Positions 1 through 5,350 of a DNA stretch of 64,000 nucleotides are shown here, piece by piece; position 1 is the stretch's first letter; each line of letters starts with the position of its first letter. The DNA is from JALZCH01 sp036387135 (GTDB lineage Bacteria; Acidobacteriota; Blastocatellia; Pyrinomonadales; Pyrinomonadaceae): assembly GCA_036387135.1 (NCBI GenBank), contig DASVUH010000045.1:39518-103517 (forward strand). Direction: 5' to 3'. The position numbers and the translations under genes were made by a program. A model generated the notes under the pieces. The model was given only the letters and a program-made list of their open reading frames with translations, made no database searches and was not told the DNA's origin.

Positions 1-1
1 T

Positions 2-580
2 TCGATTGTCGCCGGTGAAACGAAAAAAGATGGTGCTATTTTGCGAAGCGGTGCTAAAGCCGGAGATTTGATTTTTGTCACCGGAAAGCTCGGCGGCGCG
101 GCGGCAGGTTTGCGTCTGCTCGAAAGCGGTTTTCGGTTTGATTCGGAAAAAGGTTTGCGGAAAAATTTTATTAGCAAACAGCTTGCTCCGAATCCGCAAG
201 TTGAAATGGGCTTAAAACTTTCTGAAAAGAAATTAACGACGGCGATGCTCGATTTAAGCGACGGGCTTTCTTCCGATTTATCGCATTTGTGTCGGGCAAG
301 CAAAGCCGGTGCGCGATTAGTTGCCGAAAAAATCCCGCTCGAAACGAATTTGCAGCAGGTTTTGAAACAAAATGAAAATGTGATTTCGTTTGCTCTCAAT
401 GGCGGCGAAGATTTTGAGCTTCTTTTCACCGCTCGACCTAAAGATAAAAATAAGTTGGAAAAATTATTCGGCGAAAAAATAACCTGCATCGGTCAAATCA
501 CAGATAATGTAGGAAAAATCGAGCTTGCCCGCGAATCAAAAATCACTCTGCTTGAGCCGCAAGGTTTTCGGCATTTTTAA
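2..580 (+). CDS. thiL: Thiamine-monophosphate kinase, C-terminal part (cut by window edge)
   Basis: The frame is open from the left edge, so the N-terminus lies outside the window; about 192 residues are visible. ThiL phosphorylates thiamine monophosphate to the coenzyme thiamine diphosphate in the cytoplasm. Visible family marks are the AIR-synthase-type segments GDLIFVTGKLGGAAAGL near the start, the LDLSDGLSSDL segment and the late NGGEDFELLF segment, both typical of ThiL. The total length expected for the family (about 320 residues) agrees with loss of roughly the first 40 percent. The call is from recognition of these motifs; the missing part prevents checking the metal-binding N-terminus. 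Confidence 0.9.
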   Translation, partial: SIVAGETKKDGAILRSGAKAGDLIFVTGKLGGAAAGLRLLESGFRFDSEKGLRKNFISKQLAPNPQVEMGLKLSEKKLTTAMLDLSDGLSSDLSHLCRASKAGARLVAEKIPLETNLQQVLKQNENVISFALNGGEDFELLFTARPKDKNKLEKLFGEKITCIGQITDNVGKIELARESKITLLEPQGFRHF

Positions 581-824
581 ATGAAAGATTTTTTCCGGCG
601 GCGCTTTTTCTTAGCTTCGCTGCTATTTTCTCGCGAAAACTTGGTCAAACTGAATCCATATTTAATTGAAATTGATAAAAAAACAGGCAGAAATCATTGT
701 TTTTGTAAAAAACTGGAGAAATTTTCAACTTTTTATCATAAAGCTCTTGACAAGACCTTAAAAAGTATTTTATAAACGCAATGCTTCATTTTACGGAAGC
801 CAATTTTTTTGAGGAAGATTTTCG

Positions 825-1037
825 ATGTTAAGAGATTGCAGAAAATTTAGAAGCATATCCGCAGACGCTGCACGCCGCCATAATTGGTCGCGGCGCGACG
901 CAGGCTGTGGTATGCCGGAAGTCTGCGGTTTTGTCGGTTTGGCGGCAAGTTATAGCCCGGCTGCGCTCGAAAATCAACCGAAACAAGGATTATTAGCCGG
1001 TCTGAAAACGTCAGATCGTTTTGAAATTAAAGTTTAA
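825..1037 (+). CDS. Possible small protein, unknown (weak call)
   Basis: A 70-codon frame preceded by GAGGAAG eight bases before the ATG and ended just before a strong GC hairpin (1043-1067). These are the only arguments for it. The protein has several cysteines and many arginines and no motif I recognise. The overlapping second frame is also open over most of the length, so it could equally be a broken older gene. No function is proposed. Confidence 0.22.
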   Translation: MLRDCRKFRSISADAARRHNWSRRDAGCGMPEVCGFVGLAASYSPAALENQPKQGLLAGLKTSDRFEIKV

Positions 1038-1042
1038 ATCAG

Positions 1043-1067
1043 CGGGAGCGGCGTCCTTCCGCTCCCG
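1043..1067 (+). terminator. GC hairpin downstream of the small ORF
   Basis: CGGGAGCGG (1043-1051) pairs perfectly with CCGCTCCCG (1059-1067) across a 7-base loop. There is no T run after it, so it is at best a weak intrinsic terminator or an RNA-stabilising hairpin. Confidence 0.45.
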
Positions 1068-1096
1068 AAATTGTAAAGCAGTAAACGCAAGTTTGA

Positions 1097-1153
1097 GGAG
1101 CGGATTTGACGCGGATTACCCTTGGTAATTTTCGGTAAAATCCGCTCCTTTTT
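1097..1153 (+). terminator. Intrinsic terminator before the tRNA array
   Basis: GGAGCGGATTT (1097-1107) pairs with AAATCCGCTCC (1138-1148), with an inner TTACC/GGTAA helix, and is followed by TTTTT. This isolates the tRNA array from upstream transcription. Confidence 0.7.
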
Positions 1154-1164
1154 CGTTTTGCTGT

Positions 1165-1193
1165 TTGACAATTCGGTTCAATATTTATCGCTA
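1165..1193 (+). promoter_or_regulatory. Candidate promoter of the tRNA/Y RNA array
   Basis: A perfect TTGACA (1165-1170) lies 30 bases before the first tRNA. With a 17-base spacer the -10 position reads TCGCTA, a weak match, and transcription would start at about the tRNA 5' end. It sits directly after a terminator, as expected for an independent transcription unit. Confidence 0.45.
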
Positions 1194-1200
1194 AAAGTGT

Positions 1201-1287
1201 GCATCGGACGCCAAAACGGCATGGCAGCAGCCTGTAAAACTGCGGCTCTTTCCGAGCGTGAAGGTTCGACTCCTTCCCGGTGCACCA
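1201..1287 (+). tRNA. tRNA-Tyr (GTA)
   Basis: Acceptor GCATCGG/CCGGTGC, loop CTGTAAA giving anticodon GTA, long variable arm as expected for bacterial Tyr, T loop TTCGACT, and an encoded CCA. Confidence 0.92.
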
Positions 1288-1294
1288 ATTTTTT

Positions 1295-1366
1295 AGGAAT
1301 GTAAGCTAACCGGCAAGCCTCTTGACTCCAAATCAGAGATTCTCCGTTCGAGTCGGAGCATTCCTG
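1295..1366 (+). tRNA. tRNA-Trp (CCA)
   Basis: Acceptor AGGAATG/CATTCCT, anticodon loop CTCCAAA giving CCA, T arm CTCCG-TTCGAGT-CGGAG. The anticodon stem has one mismatch at its outer pair. Discriminator G; CCA tail not encoded. Confidence 0.88.
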
Positions 1367-1376
1367 TCAAAATTTT

Positions 1377-1461
1377 GGAAGGTAAGTCTAAACGGTTTGA
1401 CAGCAGTCTTGAAAACTGCCGGGCGTGAAATCCCATACAGGTTCGAGTCCTGTACCTTCCG
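1377..1461 (+). tRNA. tRNA-Ser (TGA)
   Basis: Acceptor GGAAGGT/ACCTTCC, anticodon arm GCAGT-CTTGAAA-ACTGC, long variable arm, T arm CAGG-TTCGAGT-CCTG. Discriminator G as usual for Ser; CCA not encoded. Confidence 0.92.
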
Positions 1462-1472
1462 TTTTTCTCGTT

Positions 1473-1544
1473 CAGGGATAGTTCAATTGGCAGAACGCCG
1501 CACTGTTAATGCGGAAGTTTCCGGGTTCGAGTCCCGGTCCCTGA
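1473..1544 (+). tRNA. tRNA-Asn (GTT)
   Basis: Acceptor CAGGGAT/GTCCCTG, anticodon arm CCGCA-CTGTTAA-TGCGG, T arm CCGGG-TTCGAGT-CCCGG. CCA not encoded. Confidence 0.92.
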
Positions 1545-1557
1545 GTCAATTCCCTTT

Positions 1558-1630
1558 CGGCTCTTGGCGCAATCGGTAGCGCGTCTGTCCTACAAACAGT
1601 TGGTTGAAGGTTCGAGTCCTTCAGAGCCGA
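1558..1630 (+). tRNA. tRNA-Val (TAC)
   Basis: Acceptor CGGCTCT/AGAGCCG, anticodon arm TCTGT-CCTACAA-ACAGT, T arm GAAGG-TTCGAGT-CCTTC. U34 would allow reading of the whole four-codon box. Confidence 0.92.
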
Positions 1631-1646
1631 TTTTCATAAAATTCAA

Positions 1647-1719
1647 GGCTTTGTAGCTCAGTCGGCAGAGCGCACGTCTCATAAGCGTGTTGTCGCGTGT
1701 TCGATTCACGCCAAAGCCA
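1647..1719 (+). tRNA. tRNA-Met (CAT), elongator type
   Basis: Acceptor GGCTTTG/CAAAGCC with a normal first pair, so not an initiator; loop CTCATAA gives CAT; T arm GCGTG-TTCGATT-CACGC. A CAT anticodon modified to read Ile AUA cannot be excluded, but a TAT tRNA is present in the array. Confidence 0.88.
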
Positions 1720-1726
1720 TTTTTCA

Positions 1727-1792
1727 AATGATGAATGATGAATGATGATTGATGATTTAAAACAACTCATCGTTCATCATTCCTAATTCCTA
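1727..1792 (+). repeat. Microrepeat hairpin (atgatga words)
   Basis: Left arm is a run of AATGATG/ATGATGA words, the right arm contains the complementary TCATCGTTCATCATT. It fills the spacer between tRNA-Met and tRNA-Gln. Confidence 0.75.
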
Positions 1793-1801
1793 AAATTTTC
1801 T

Positions 1802-1872
1802 TTCGGGGTCGTCCAATGGAAGGACGCTTCGCTTTGAACGAAGAAATCGAGGTTCAACTCCTTGCCCCGAAG
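1802..1872 (+). tRNA. tRNA-Gln (TTG)
   Basis: Acceptor TTCGGGG/CCCCGAA, anticodon arm CTTCG-CTTTGAA-CGAAG, T arm CGAGG-TTCAACT-CCTTG. At 71 bases it is on the short side. Confidence 0.88.
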
Positions 1873-1880
1873 CATTTTGC

Positions 1881-2026
1881 GAGGCGAATGCTGAAGGTGA
1901 CTACATGGTAGAGCGTTAACCGAAAGGTTAAATGTCGCCGGTTCGACTCCGGCTGTTTGGTAAAACAAACATAGCTCAGAAAAGGCTCTTCGGAGCAGCA
2001 AACGTCACTTCGATTTTGTCGCCTTG
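1881..2026 (+). ncRNA. Y RNA 1 (Ro60-binding, permuted tRNA-like)
   Basis: Lower stem AGGCGA (1882-1887) pairs with TCGCCT (2019-2024), carrying the GGCGAATG / TTGTCGCC motif shared by all six elements. The upper stem GAAGGTGAC (1893-1901) pairs with GTCACTTC (2004-2011) with one bulge, then TACAT. The apical part has a GAAA-capped hairpin (TTAACC/GGTTAA), a T arm GCCGG-TTCGACT-CCGGC (1937-1953), an acceptor-like helix TGTTTG/CAAACA closed by a 6-base loop (1954-1971), and a D-arm-like GCTC...GAGC (1974-1996). This is the order of a tRNA opened in its anticodon region and closed at its ends. Such tRNA mimicry is established for bacterial YrlA; binding to the Ro60 at 7976-9550 is inferred. Confidence 0.82.
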
Positions 2027-2034
2027 TTTTTTAT

Positions 2035-2107
2035 GCACCGTTGGTCTAAAGGCTGATGATGCGGCGTTGCCTACGCTGCGATGCCGGTTCGAGTCCGGCA
2101 CGGTGCT
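2035..2107 (+). tRNA. tRNA-Gly (GCC)
   Basis: Acceptor GCACCGT/ACGGTGC, loop TTGCCTA giving GCC, T arm GCCGG-TTCGAGT-CCGGC. The D arm is irregular. Confidence 0.87.
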
Positions 2108-2114
2108 CTTTATC

Positions 2115-2187
2115 AAGTCAAAAGTAAAAAGTAAAAAGTCAAAAATGAAAAAGTTTTTTTTGACTTTTTACTTTTTACTTTTGACTT
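2115..2187 (+). repeat. Microrepeat hairpin (aaaagta words)
   Basis: Left arm of AAAAGTA/AAAAGTC words (2115-2145) is mirrored by the right arm (2154-2187), giving a near-perfect stem of about 30 pairs. The same word family recurs at 7883-7966 and 32870-32955. Confidence 0.85.
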
Positions 2188-2194
2188 ACCGCTC

Positions 2195-2269
2195 GGGCGG
2201 TTTGGTTAATCGGAGAAACCTTCGCGCTTCTAACGCGACAGAATGCAGGTTCGAGTCCTGCACCGCTCA
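2195..2269 (+). tRNA. tRNA-Arg (TCT)
   Basis: Acceptor GGGCGGT/ACCGCTC, anticodon loop CTTCTAA with a CGCG/CGCG stem core, T arm GCAGG-TTCGAGT-CCTGC. It would read AGA/AGG. Confidence 0.9.
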
Positions 2270-2290
2270 TTACTTCCAACAATTTCTTTC

Positions 2291-2366
2291 GCGCGTGAAG
2301 TTCAAACGGCTGAACTCTTGACTTCCAATCAAGCTGCTGCGGGTTCGAGTCCCGTCGCGCGCTCCA
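2291..2366 (+). tRNA. tRNA-Gly (TCC)
   Basis: Acceptor GCGCGTG/CGCGCGC, anticodon arm CTTGA-CTTCCAA-TCAAG, T arm GCGGG-TTCGAGT-CCCGT, encoded CCA. Confidence 0.92.
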
Positions 2367-2372
2367 TATTTC

Positions 2373-2447
2373 GCAGGCATAGCCAAGTTGGTTTAAGGCG
2401 ACGGACTGCAAATCCGTTAACCGTCGGTTCAAATCCGACTGCCTGCT
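2373..2447 (+). tRNA. tRNA-Cys (GCA)
   Basis: Acceptor GCAGGCA/TGCCTGC, anticodon arm ACGGA-CTGCAAA-TCCGT, T loop TTCAAAT. CCA not encoded. Confidence 0.92.
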
Positions 2448-2454
2448 TTTTCAC

Positions 2455-2529
2455 ACCGACGTAGCCCAACCGGAAAGAGGCGCTTGTCTTAGAAACAAGA
2501 GGTTGTGAGTTCGACTCTCACCGTCGGTA
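2455..2529 (+). tRNA. tRNA with TAG anticodon (Leu), short variable loop
   Basis: Acceptor ACCGACG/CGTCGGT, anticodon arm CTTGT-CTTAGAA-ACAAG, T arm GTGAG-TTCGACT-CTCAC, discriminator A. The anticodon UAG reads Leu CUN, and A73 is a leucine identity base, but the variable loop has only five bases. Bacterial tRNA-Leu normally has a long variable arm, so this is an atypical class I form. Confidence 0.85.
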
Positions 2530-2543
2530 TTTTTCAGCATTTT

Positions 2544-2618
2544 GGGCTGATGATGTAACTGGCAGCATAGAAGTCCTGCAAACTTCTCGTAAGAGTTCAA
2601 ATCTCTTTCAGTCCACCA
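2544..2618 (+). tRNA. tRNA-Ala (TGC)
   Basis: Acceptor GGGCTGA/TCAGTCC, anticodon arm GAAGT-CCTGCAA-ACTTC, T arm AAGAG-TTCAAAT-CTCTT, encoded CCA. The acceptor has a G-T pair at the third position rather than the usual G3-U70 orientation check; identity rests on the anticodon. Confidence 0.88.
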
Positions 2619-2627
2619 AAACCAAGA

Positions 2628-2701
2628 GCGCGTGTAGCCCAACAGGGAGAGGCAACGGTCTTAAACATCGTTCAGTGAAAGTTCAAATCTTTCCACGCGC
2701 A
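2628..2701 (+). tRNA. tRNA with TAA anticodon (Leu), short variable loop
   Basis: Acceptor GCGCGTG/CACGCGC, anticodon arm ACGGT-CTTAAAC-ATCGT, T arm GAAAG-TTCAAAT-CTTTC, discriminator A. It reads Leu UUA/UUG. As with the TAG tRNA, the variable loop is only about five bases, which is abnormal for bacterial tRNA-Leu; the two share a D arm with AGCCCAAC and GAGGC. Confidence 0.85.
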
Positions 2702-2712
2702 TTGAATTTTCT

Positions 2713-2789
2713 GAGGACGAATGCAAAGCGGTCGAGCAACCAGTCTTTCAAGCTGGTCCTAGCGGATTCGAGTTCCGCCGTCCTTGCCA
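2713..2789 (+). tRNA. tRNA-Glu (TTC)
   Basis: Acceptor GAGGACG/CGTCCTT, anticodon arm CCAGT-CTTTCAA-GCTGG, T arm GCGGA-TTCGAGT-TCCGC, encoded CCA. Confidence 0.9.
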
Positions 2790-2795
2790 GATTTC

Positions 2796-2884
2796 GGAGA
2801 TGTGACGAAATGGTAGCCGTAACTGTTTGCTAAACAGTCGGGTGAAATATTCCCGTGCAGGTTCGAGTCCTGTCATCTCCGCCA
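2796..2884 (+). tRNA. tRNA-Ser (GCT)
   Basis: Acceptor GGAGATG/CATCTCC, anticodon arm ACTGT-TTGCTAA-ACAGT, long variable arm CGGG...CCCG, T loop TTCGAGT, discriminator G and encoded CCA. Confidence 0.92.
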
Positions 2885-2892
2885 ATTTTTCT

Positions 2893-2968
2893 GTGGATTG
2901 TAGCTCAATTTGGCAGAGCGTCGCACTGTGACTGCGAAAGTTGCGGGTTCAAATCCCGTCAATCCACC
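2893..2968 (+). tRNA. tRNA-His (GTG)
   Basis: Acceptor GTGGATT/AATCCAC, anticodon arm TCGCA-CTGTGAC-TGCGA, discriminator C as typical for His. The base at -1 is T, so the usual encoded G-1 is absent. Confidence 0.9.
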
Positions 2969-2997
2969 TCAATTTTTAACGAAAGGAGAATAAAAAA

Positions 2998-3048
2998 ATG
3001 CTTGTTAGTAAATTCAATCGCGGAGGTACAAACACAATGAAACTTTGA
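2998..3048 (+). CDS. Possible 16-residue leader peptide inside the array
   Basis: AAAGGAG sits seven to eight bases before an ATG opening a 16-codon frame that ends TGA at 3046-3048. Within it, GGAGGT precedes a second in-frame ATG that reads only Met-Lys-Leu-stop. Two good ribosome sites on such short frames, about 40 bases before the next gene (3090), suggest a leader peptide or the remnant of a longer gene after a frameshift: the next frame stays open past 3150. No homologue is known to me. Confidence 0.4.
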   Translation: MLVSKFNRGGTNTMKL

Positions 3049-3089
3049 CTACAAACCAACTGCCGCGCGCAGTTTAGAAAGAAAAGAAA

Positions 3090-3437
3090 ATGTCGCAGAA
3101 AAGAAAATATCACGTTCGCAAACGTTTGTTTCTCAATCGAGATGAAGAATATCCGGCTTTTATAATCGGCATTGTCGAAGATACAAGCGAGATTCCGAAT
3201 GATGATGACGATTGGAAATGGGGATCAATCGAATTAAAAATGGGCGATTGTTATCGTCACATTTCGTTTGATTTCAATATGGATACAAGAGAAAACCGCG
3301 CAGACAGCTTATACAAAATCAATCGCATCGCCGAGGTTGTAAACGCTGTTCGCGACGCCATTCAGACTGAAGGTGATTCGATCAGTAATCGTCCACAGAC
3401 AAAAAAGAAAAATCCAAAAGTTAAAAATACGGGGTAG
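3090..3437 (+). CDS. Small acidic-centre protein of unknown function, stop inside tRNA-Asp
   Basis: 115 residues beginning MSQKRKYHVRKR and ending with a lysine-rich tail (KTKKKNPKVK type). The central part has a run of four aspartates followed by WKWGSIELKMGDC, an ordinary folded-domain composition, and codon use is regular. The basic ends could contact RNA, but that is only a guess. The start follows AGAAAAGAAA, a weak ribosome site. The TAG stop (3435-3437) is part of the tRNA-Asp acceptor stem that begins at 3431, so the gene is locked into the array. I do not recognise the family. Confidence 0.6.
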   Translation: MSQKRKYHVRKRLFLNRDEEYPAFIIGIVEDTSEIPNDDDDWKWGSIELKMGDCYRHISFDFNMDTRENRADSLYKINRIAEVVNAVRDAIQTEGDSISNRPQTKKKNPKVKNTG

Positions 3438-3502
3438 AAGCACAAAGGCTGTGCGCTCGACTGTCTATCGAGAAGGTGCGGGTTCGATTCCCGTCTATCC
3501 CG
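3431..3502 (+). tRNA. tRNA-Asp (GTC)
   Basis: Acceptor GGGGTAG/CTATCCC, anticodon arm CTCGA-CTGTCTA-TCGAG, T arm GCGGG-TTCGATT-CCCGT, discriminator G. The first seven bases contain the stop codon of the preceding gene. Confidence 0.92.
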
Positions 3503-3512
3503 CTCAAATTTC

Positions 3513-3575
3513 AGGGCGAATGCCGTTGTGACTACATCTGTAAAATGCACACGTCTCAACATTCTTTGTCGCCCT
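3513..3575 (+). ncRNA. Y RNA 2, minimal form without tRNA-like part
   Basis: Lower stem AGGGCGA (3513-3519) pairs with TCGCCCT (3569-3575); upper stem GTTGTGAC (3525-3532) pairs with GTCTCAAC (3553-3560) with one mismatch; ACTACAT follows the upper stem. Only about 20 bases close the top, so the tRNA-like module is missing and just the Ro60-binding stem remains, about 63 bases. Confidence 0.72.
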
Positions 3576-3582
3576 TTGCAAT

Positions 3583-3685
3583 TTGGCGAATGCCGGTTGG
3601 GAGTACATCTGGCGTTAGCAAGTTCGATTCTTGCCCCGTCCACTCAAATTTACGGGCGGGAACTCTCTCCGATTTTGTCGCCAAT
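3583..3685 (+). ncRNA. Y RNA 3 (lacks D arm)
   Basis: Lower stem TTGGCGA/TCGCCAA with the shared GGCGAATG and TTGTCGCC boxes, and GAGTACAT after the upper stem. The apical part has a T arm GCAAG-TTCGATT-CTTGC followed at once by an acceptor-like helix CCCGTCC/GGGCGGG closed by about 12 bases, in the permuted order of the other members, but no D arm follows. Confidence 0.75.
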
Positions 3686-3689
3686 CAAC

Positions 3690-3753
3690 AAAACCTAAAG
3701 TTTTAGATTCAGAGTCGAGTTTCAGACATTTAACTTAAAACTTTAGGTTTTAA
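3690..3753 (+). repeat. Inverted repeat between Y RNAs 3 and 4
   Basis: AAACCTAAAGTTTTA is mirrored by TAAAACTTTAGGTTT about 30 bases later. It may act as a terminator or processing hairpin. It lacks the tandem-word pattern of the other hairpins. Confidence 0.6.
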
Positions 3754-3769
3754 AATAAACTCTTTAAAA

Positions 3770-3910
3770 AGTGACGAATGCCGGTGGAACTACATCATTT
3801 GGGATGACGAGGTCGTCGGTGCAATTCCGACCAGCCCGATTTACTTTTTGACGGGCTGTAGCTCAGAAGCGGAGCGCGGAAAGTTGTTTCATCAAAACTT
3901 TGTCGTCACT
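3770..3910 (+). ncRNA. Y RNA 4 (permuted tRNA-like, Pro-like half)
   Basis: Lower stem AGTGACGA/TCGTCACT, eight perfect pairs; upper stem GGTGGAAC/GTTTCATC; AACTACAT follows. The apical module is a clear permuted tRNA: T arm GTCGG-TGCAATT-CCGAC (3815-3831), acceptor CAGCCCG/CGGGCTG (3832-3838 and 3852-3858) closed by 13 bases, then TAGCTCAG...GGAGC, a canonical D arm (3859-3875). The TTTGGGA just after TACAT matches the anticodon loop of tRNA-Pro, which hints at an origin from a Pro tRNA half. The sequence evidence for folding is strong; the origin is inference. Confidence 0.85.
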
Positions 3911-3920
3911 TAAAATAGAA

Positions 3921-3988
3921 GTGAATCGTGAATAGTAAACCGCAAATCGGATTTTGGCTTTTCGATTTACTATTCACGATTTACGATT
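3921..3988 (+). repeat. Microrepeat hairpin before rtcB
   Basis: AATCGTGAATAGTAAA is mirrored by TTTACTATTCACGATT; the hairpin ends 10 bases before the rtcB ATG. Confidence 0.75.
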
Positions 3989-3998
3989 AACTAAAACT

Positions 3999-5177
3999 AT
4001 GCCATATAACAAACTAAATATTTCGGGCGCGAAAGCGGATGTTTTGTCGTGGGTCAATCATGAATTGAGCCGCGAAGAGCAAGATATGCTGCGCAACGTT
4101 TCGCGTCTTCCCTGTCTTTTCAAACACGTTTCGCTGATGCCGGACGCGCATCTCGGCATCGGCTCGATGGTCGGTTCGGTCGTCGCAACCAAAGGCGCAG
4201 TTATTCCGGCAACTGTCGGCGTGGATATTGGCTGCGGAATGATGGCGGTCAAAACGCCGTTCAAAAGCGGGATTCTCGACGGAAAACTAAAAGAATTGCG
4301 TCACGAAATCGAACGCGCCATTCCGGTCGGTTTTAACGCTTACAAAGAATCGCCCGACGAAGCCTCGCGTTGGGACGGCTGGTCTGAATTTGATGAATTA
4401 CATTCGGCAATTCAAGACCGCAGGAAAAAAGCGATGACGCAGCTCGGCACGCTCGGCGGCGGCAATCACTTCATCGAAGTCTGTCTCGACACCGAAGATA
4501 ATGTCTGGATGATGCTGCATTCAGGTTCGCGCAACATCGGTAAAGAATTGGCTGAACGCCACATTGCGACGGCGAAATCTTTGCACCGTTTGAACGAGCT
4601 GCCCGATCCGGCGCTCGCATATTTCATTCAAGGAACGCCCGAATTTCAAGCCTATTGGCACGACTTGGATTGGGCGCAGCGTTATGCGCTGAAAAGCCGC
4701 GAAGTGATGATGAATCGCCTGTTGAAATCATTCAACCGAATGTTTAACGACGGCAAGGCGTTTCGCCCGGAAATCGCGGTCAACTGTCACCACAACTACG
4801 TTTCGCCCGAAGTCCATTTCGGCGAAGAAGTTTACGTGACGCGCAAAGGCGCAATCCGCGCGGATCAAGGAATGTACGGTATTATTCCCGGCTCAATGGG
4901 CGCGAAATCGTTCATCATCAAAGGTCTGGGAAATCCGCAATCGTTCAATTCCTGCTCGCACGGTGCGGGCAGAAAGATGTCGCGCACGGCGGCAAAGAAA
5001 AAATTCTCGCGCGAGGATTTGGCGGCGCAAACCGCGGGCGTCGAATGCCGCAAAGACGCGGGCGTCGTGGACGAAATCCCCGGCGCTTACAAAGACATTG
5101 ACGAAGTGATGCGAAACCAAAGCGATTTGGTCGAAATCGTCGCCGAAATCAAACAAGTCGTTTGCGTCAAAGGCTAA
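3999..5177 (+). CDS. rtcB: RNA-splicing/repair ligase RtcB
   Basis: 392 residues, close to the family norm. RtcB joins RNA 3'-phosphate or 2',3'-cyclic phosphate ends to 5'-OH ends using GTP and Mn2+, in tRNA repair. Key residues are all present: VDIGCGM with the metal-binding Cys at about 79, the GGGNHFIE signature at about 153, HSGSRNIG, NCHHNY, and near residue 320 CSHGAGRKMSR, which carries the His that takes GMP. An upstream start at 3954 would lie in the hairpin, so the ATG at 3999 giving MPYNKLNISG is chosen, as in relatives. No good ribosome site is seen. It lies between Y RNA 4 and tRNA-Pro; no RtcA or archease is nearby. Confidence 0.96.
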   Translation: MPYNKLNISGAKADVLSWVNHELSREEQDMLRNVSRLPCLFKHVSLMPDAHLGIGSMVGSVVATKGAVIPATVGVDIGCGMMAVKTPFKSGILDGKLKELRHEIERAIPVGFNAYKESPDEASRWDGWSEFDELHSAIQDRRKKAMTQLGTLGGGNHFIEVCLDTEDNVWMMLHSGSRNIGKELAERHIATAKSLHRLNELPDPALAYFIQGTPEFQAYWHDLDWAQRYALKSREVMMNRLLKSFNRMFNDGKAFRPEIAVNCHHNYVSPEVHFGEEVYVTRKGAIRADQGMYGIIPGSMGAKSFIIKGLGNPQSFNSCSHGAGRKMSRTAAKKKFSREDLAAQTAGVECRKDAGVVDEIPGAYKDIDEVMRNQSDLVEIVAEIKQVVCVKG

Positions 5178-5181
5178 AAGA

Positions 5182-5254
5182 TTAGCCACGAAATGACACG
5201 AAATTACACAAAAATATTTTATTCCGTGCTCTGTTCATGTCATTTCGTGGCTAA
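5182..5254 (+). repeat. Microrepeat hairpin after rtcB
   Basis: TTAGCCACGAAATGACA is mirrored by TGTCATTTCGTGGCTAA (to 5254). The left arm continues in words of about 10 bases (CACGAAATGA, CACGAAATTA). Confidence 0.8.
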
Positions 5255-5264
5255 AAAACAAATT

Positions 5265-5340
5265 TCGGGAAATGGTGTAACGGTTACAGCATTCGAGTTT
5301 TGGGAACTCGCGGCGAAAGTTCGATTCTTTCTTTCCCGAT
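5265..5340 (+). tRNA. tRNA-Pro (TGG)
   Basis: Acceptor TCGGGAA/TTCCCGA, anticodon arm CGAGT-TTTGGGA-ACTCG, T arm GAAAG-TTCGATT-CTTTC. Confidence 0.92.
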
Positions 5341-5350
5341 TTTCATTTTG

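Larger units (their letters stand above)
581..1080. other. About 600-base stretch after thiL without a convincing gene
   Basis: A 64-codon open frame (581-775) begins directly after the thiL stop, but it has no ribosome binding site and an unbiased, lysine/phenylalanine-rich composition, so I do not call it. The region 775-825 is AT-rich. A weak candidate small gene at 825-1037 is listed separately. It may be a decayed gene: the neighbouring frame around 830-960 is also open. Confidence 0.4.

Noticed and set aside
581..775. 64-codon frame right after thiL
   Set aside because: No ribosome site and no protein-like pattern.
1122..2700. Many open frames on both strands across the tRNA array
   Set aside because: They run through well-folded tRNA genes, lack ribosome sites and contain translated T-arm sequence (repeated R-F-E-S type peptides).
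2713..2730. GGACGAATG resembling the 5' box of the Y RNAs
   Set aside because: It is the acceptor stem and junction of tRNA-Glu; no TTGTCGNC partner or TACAT element follows.
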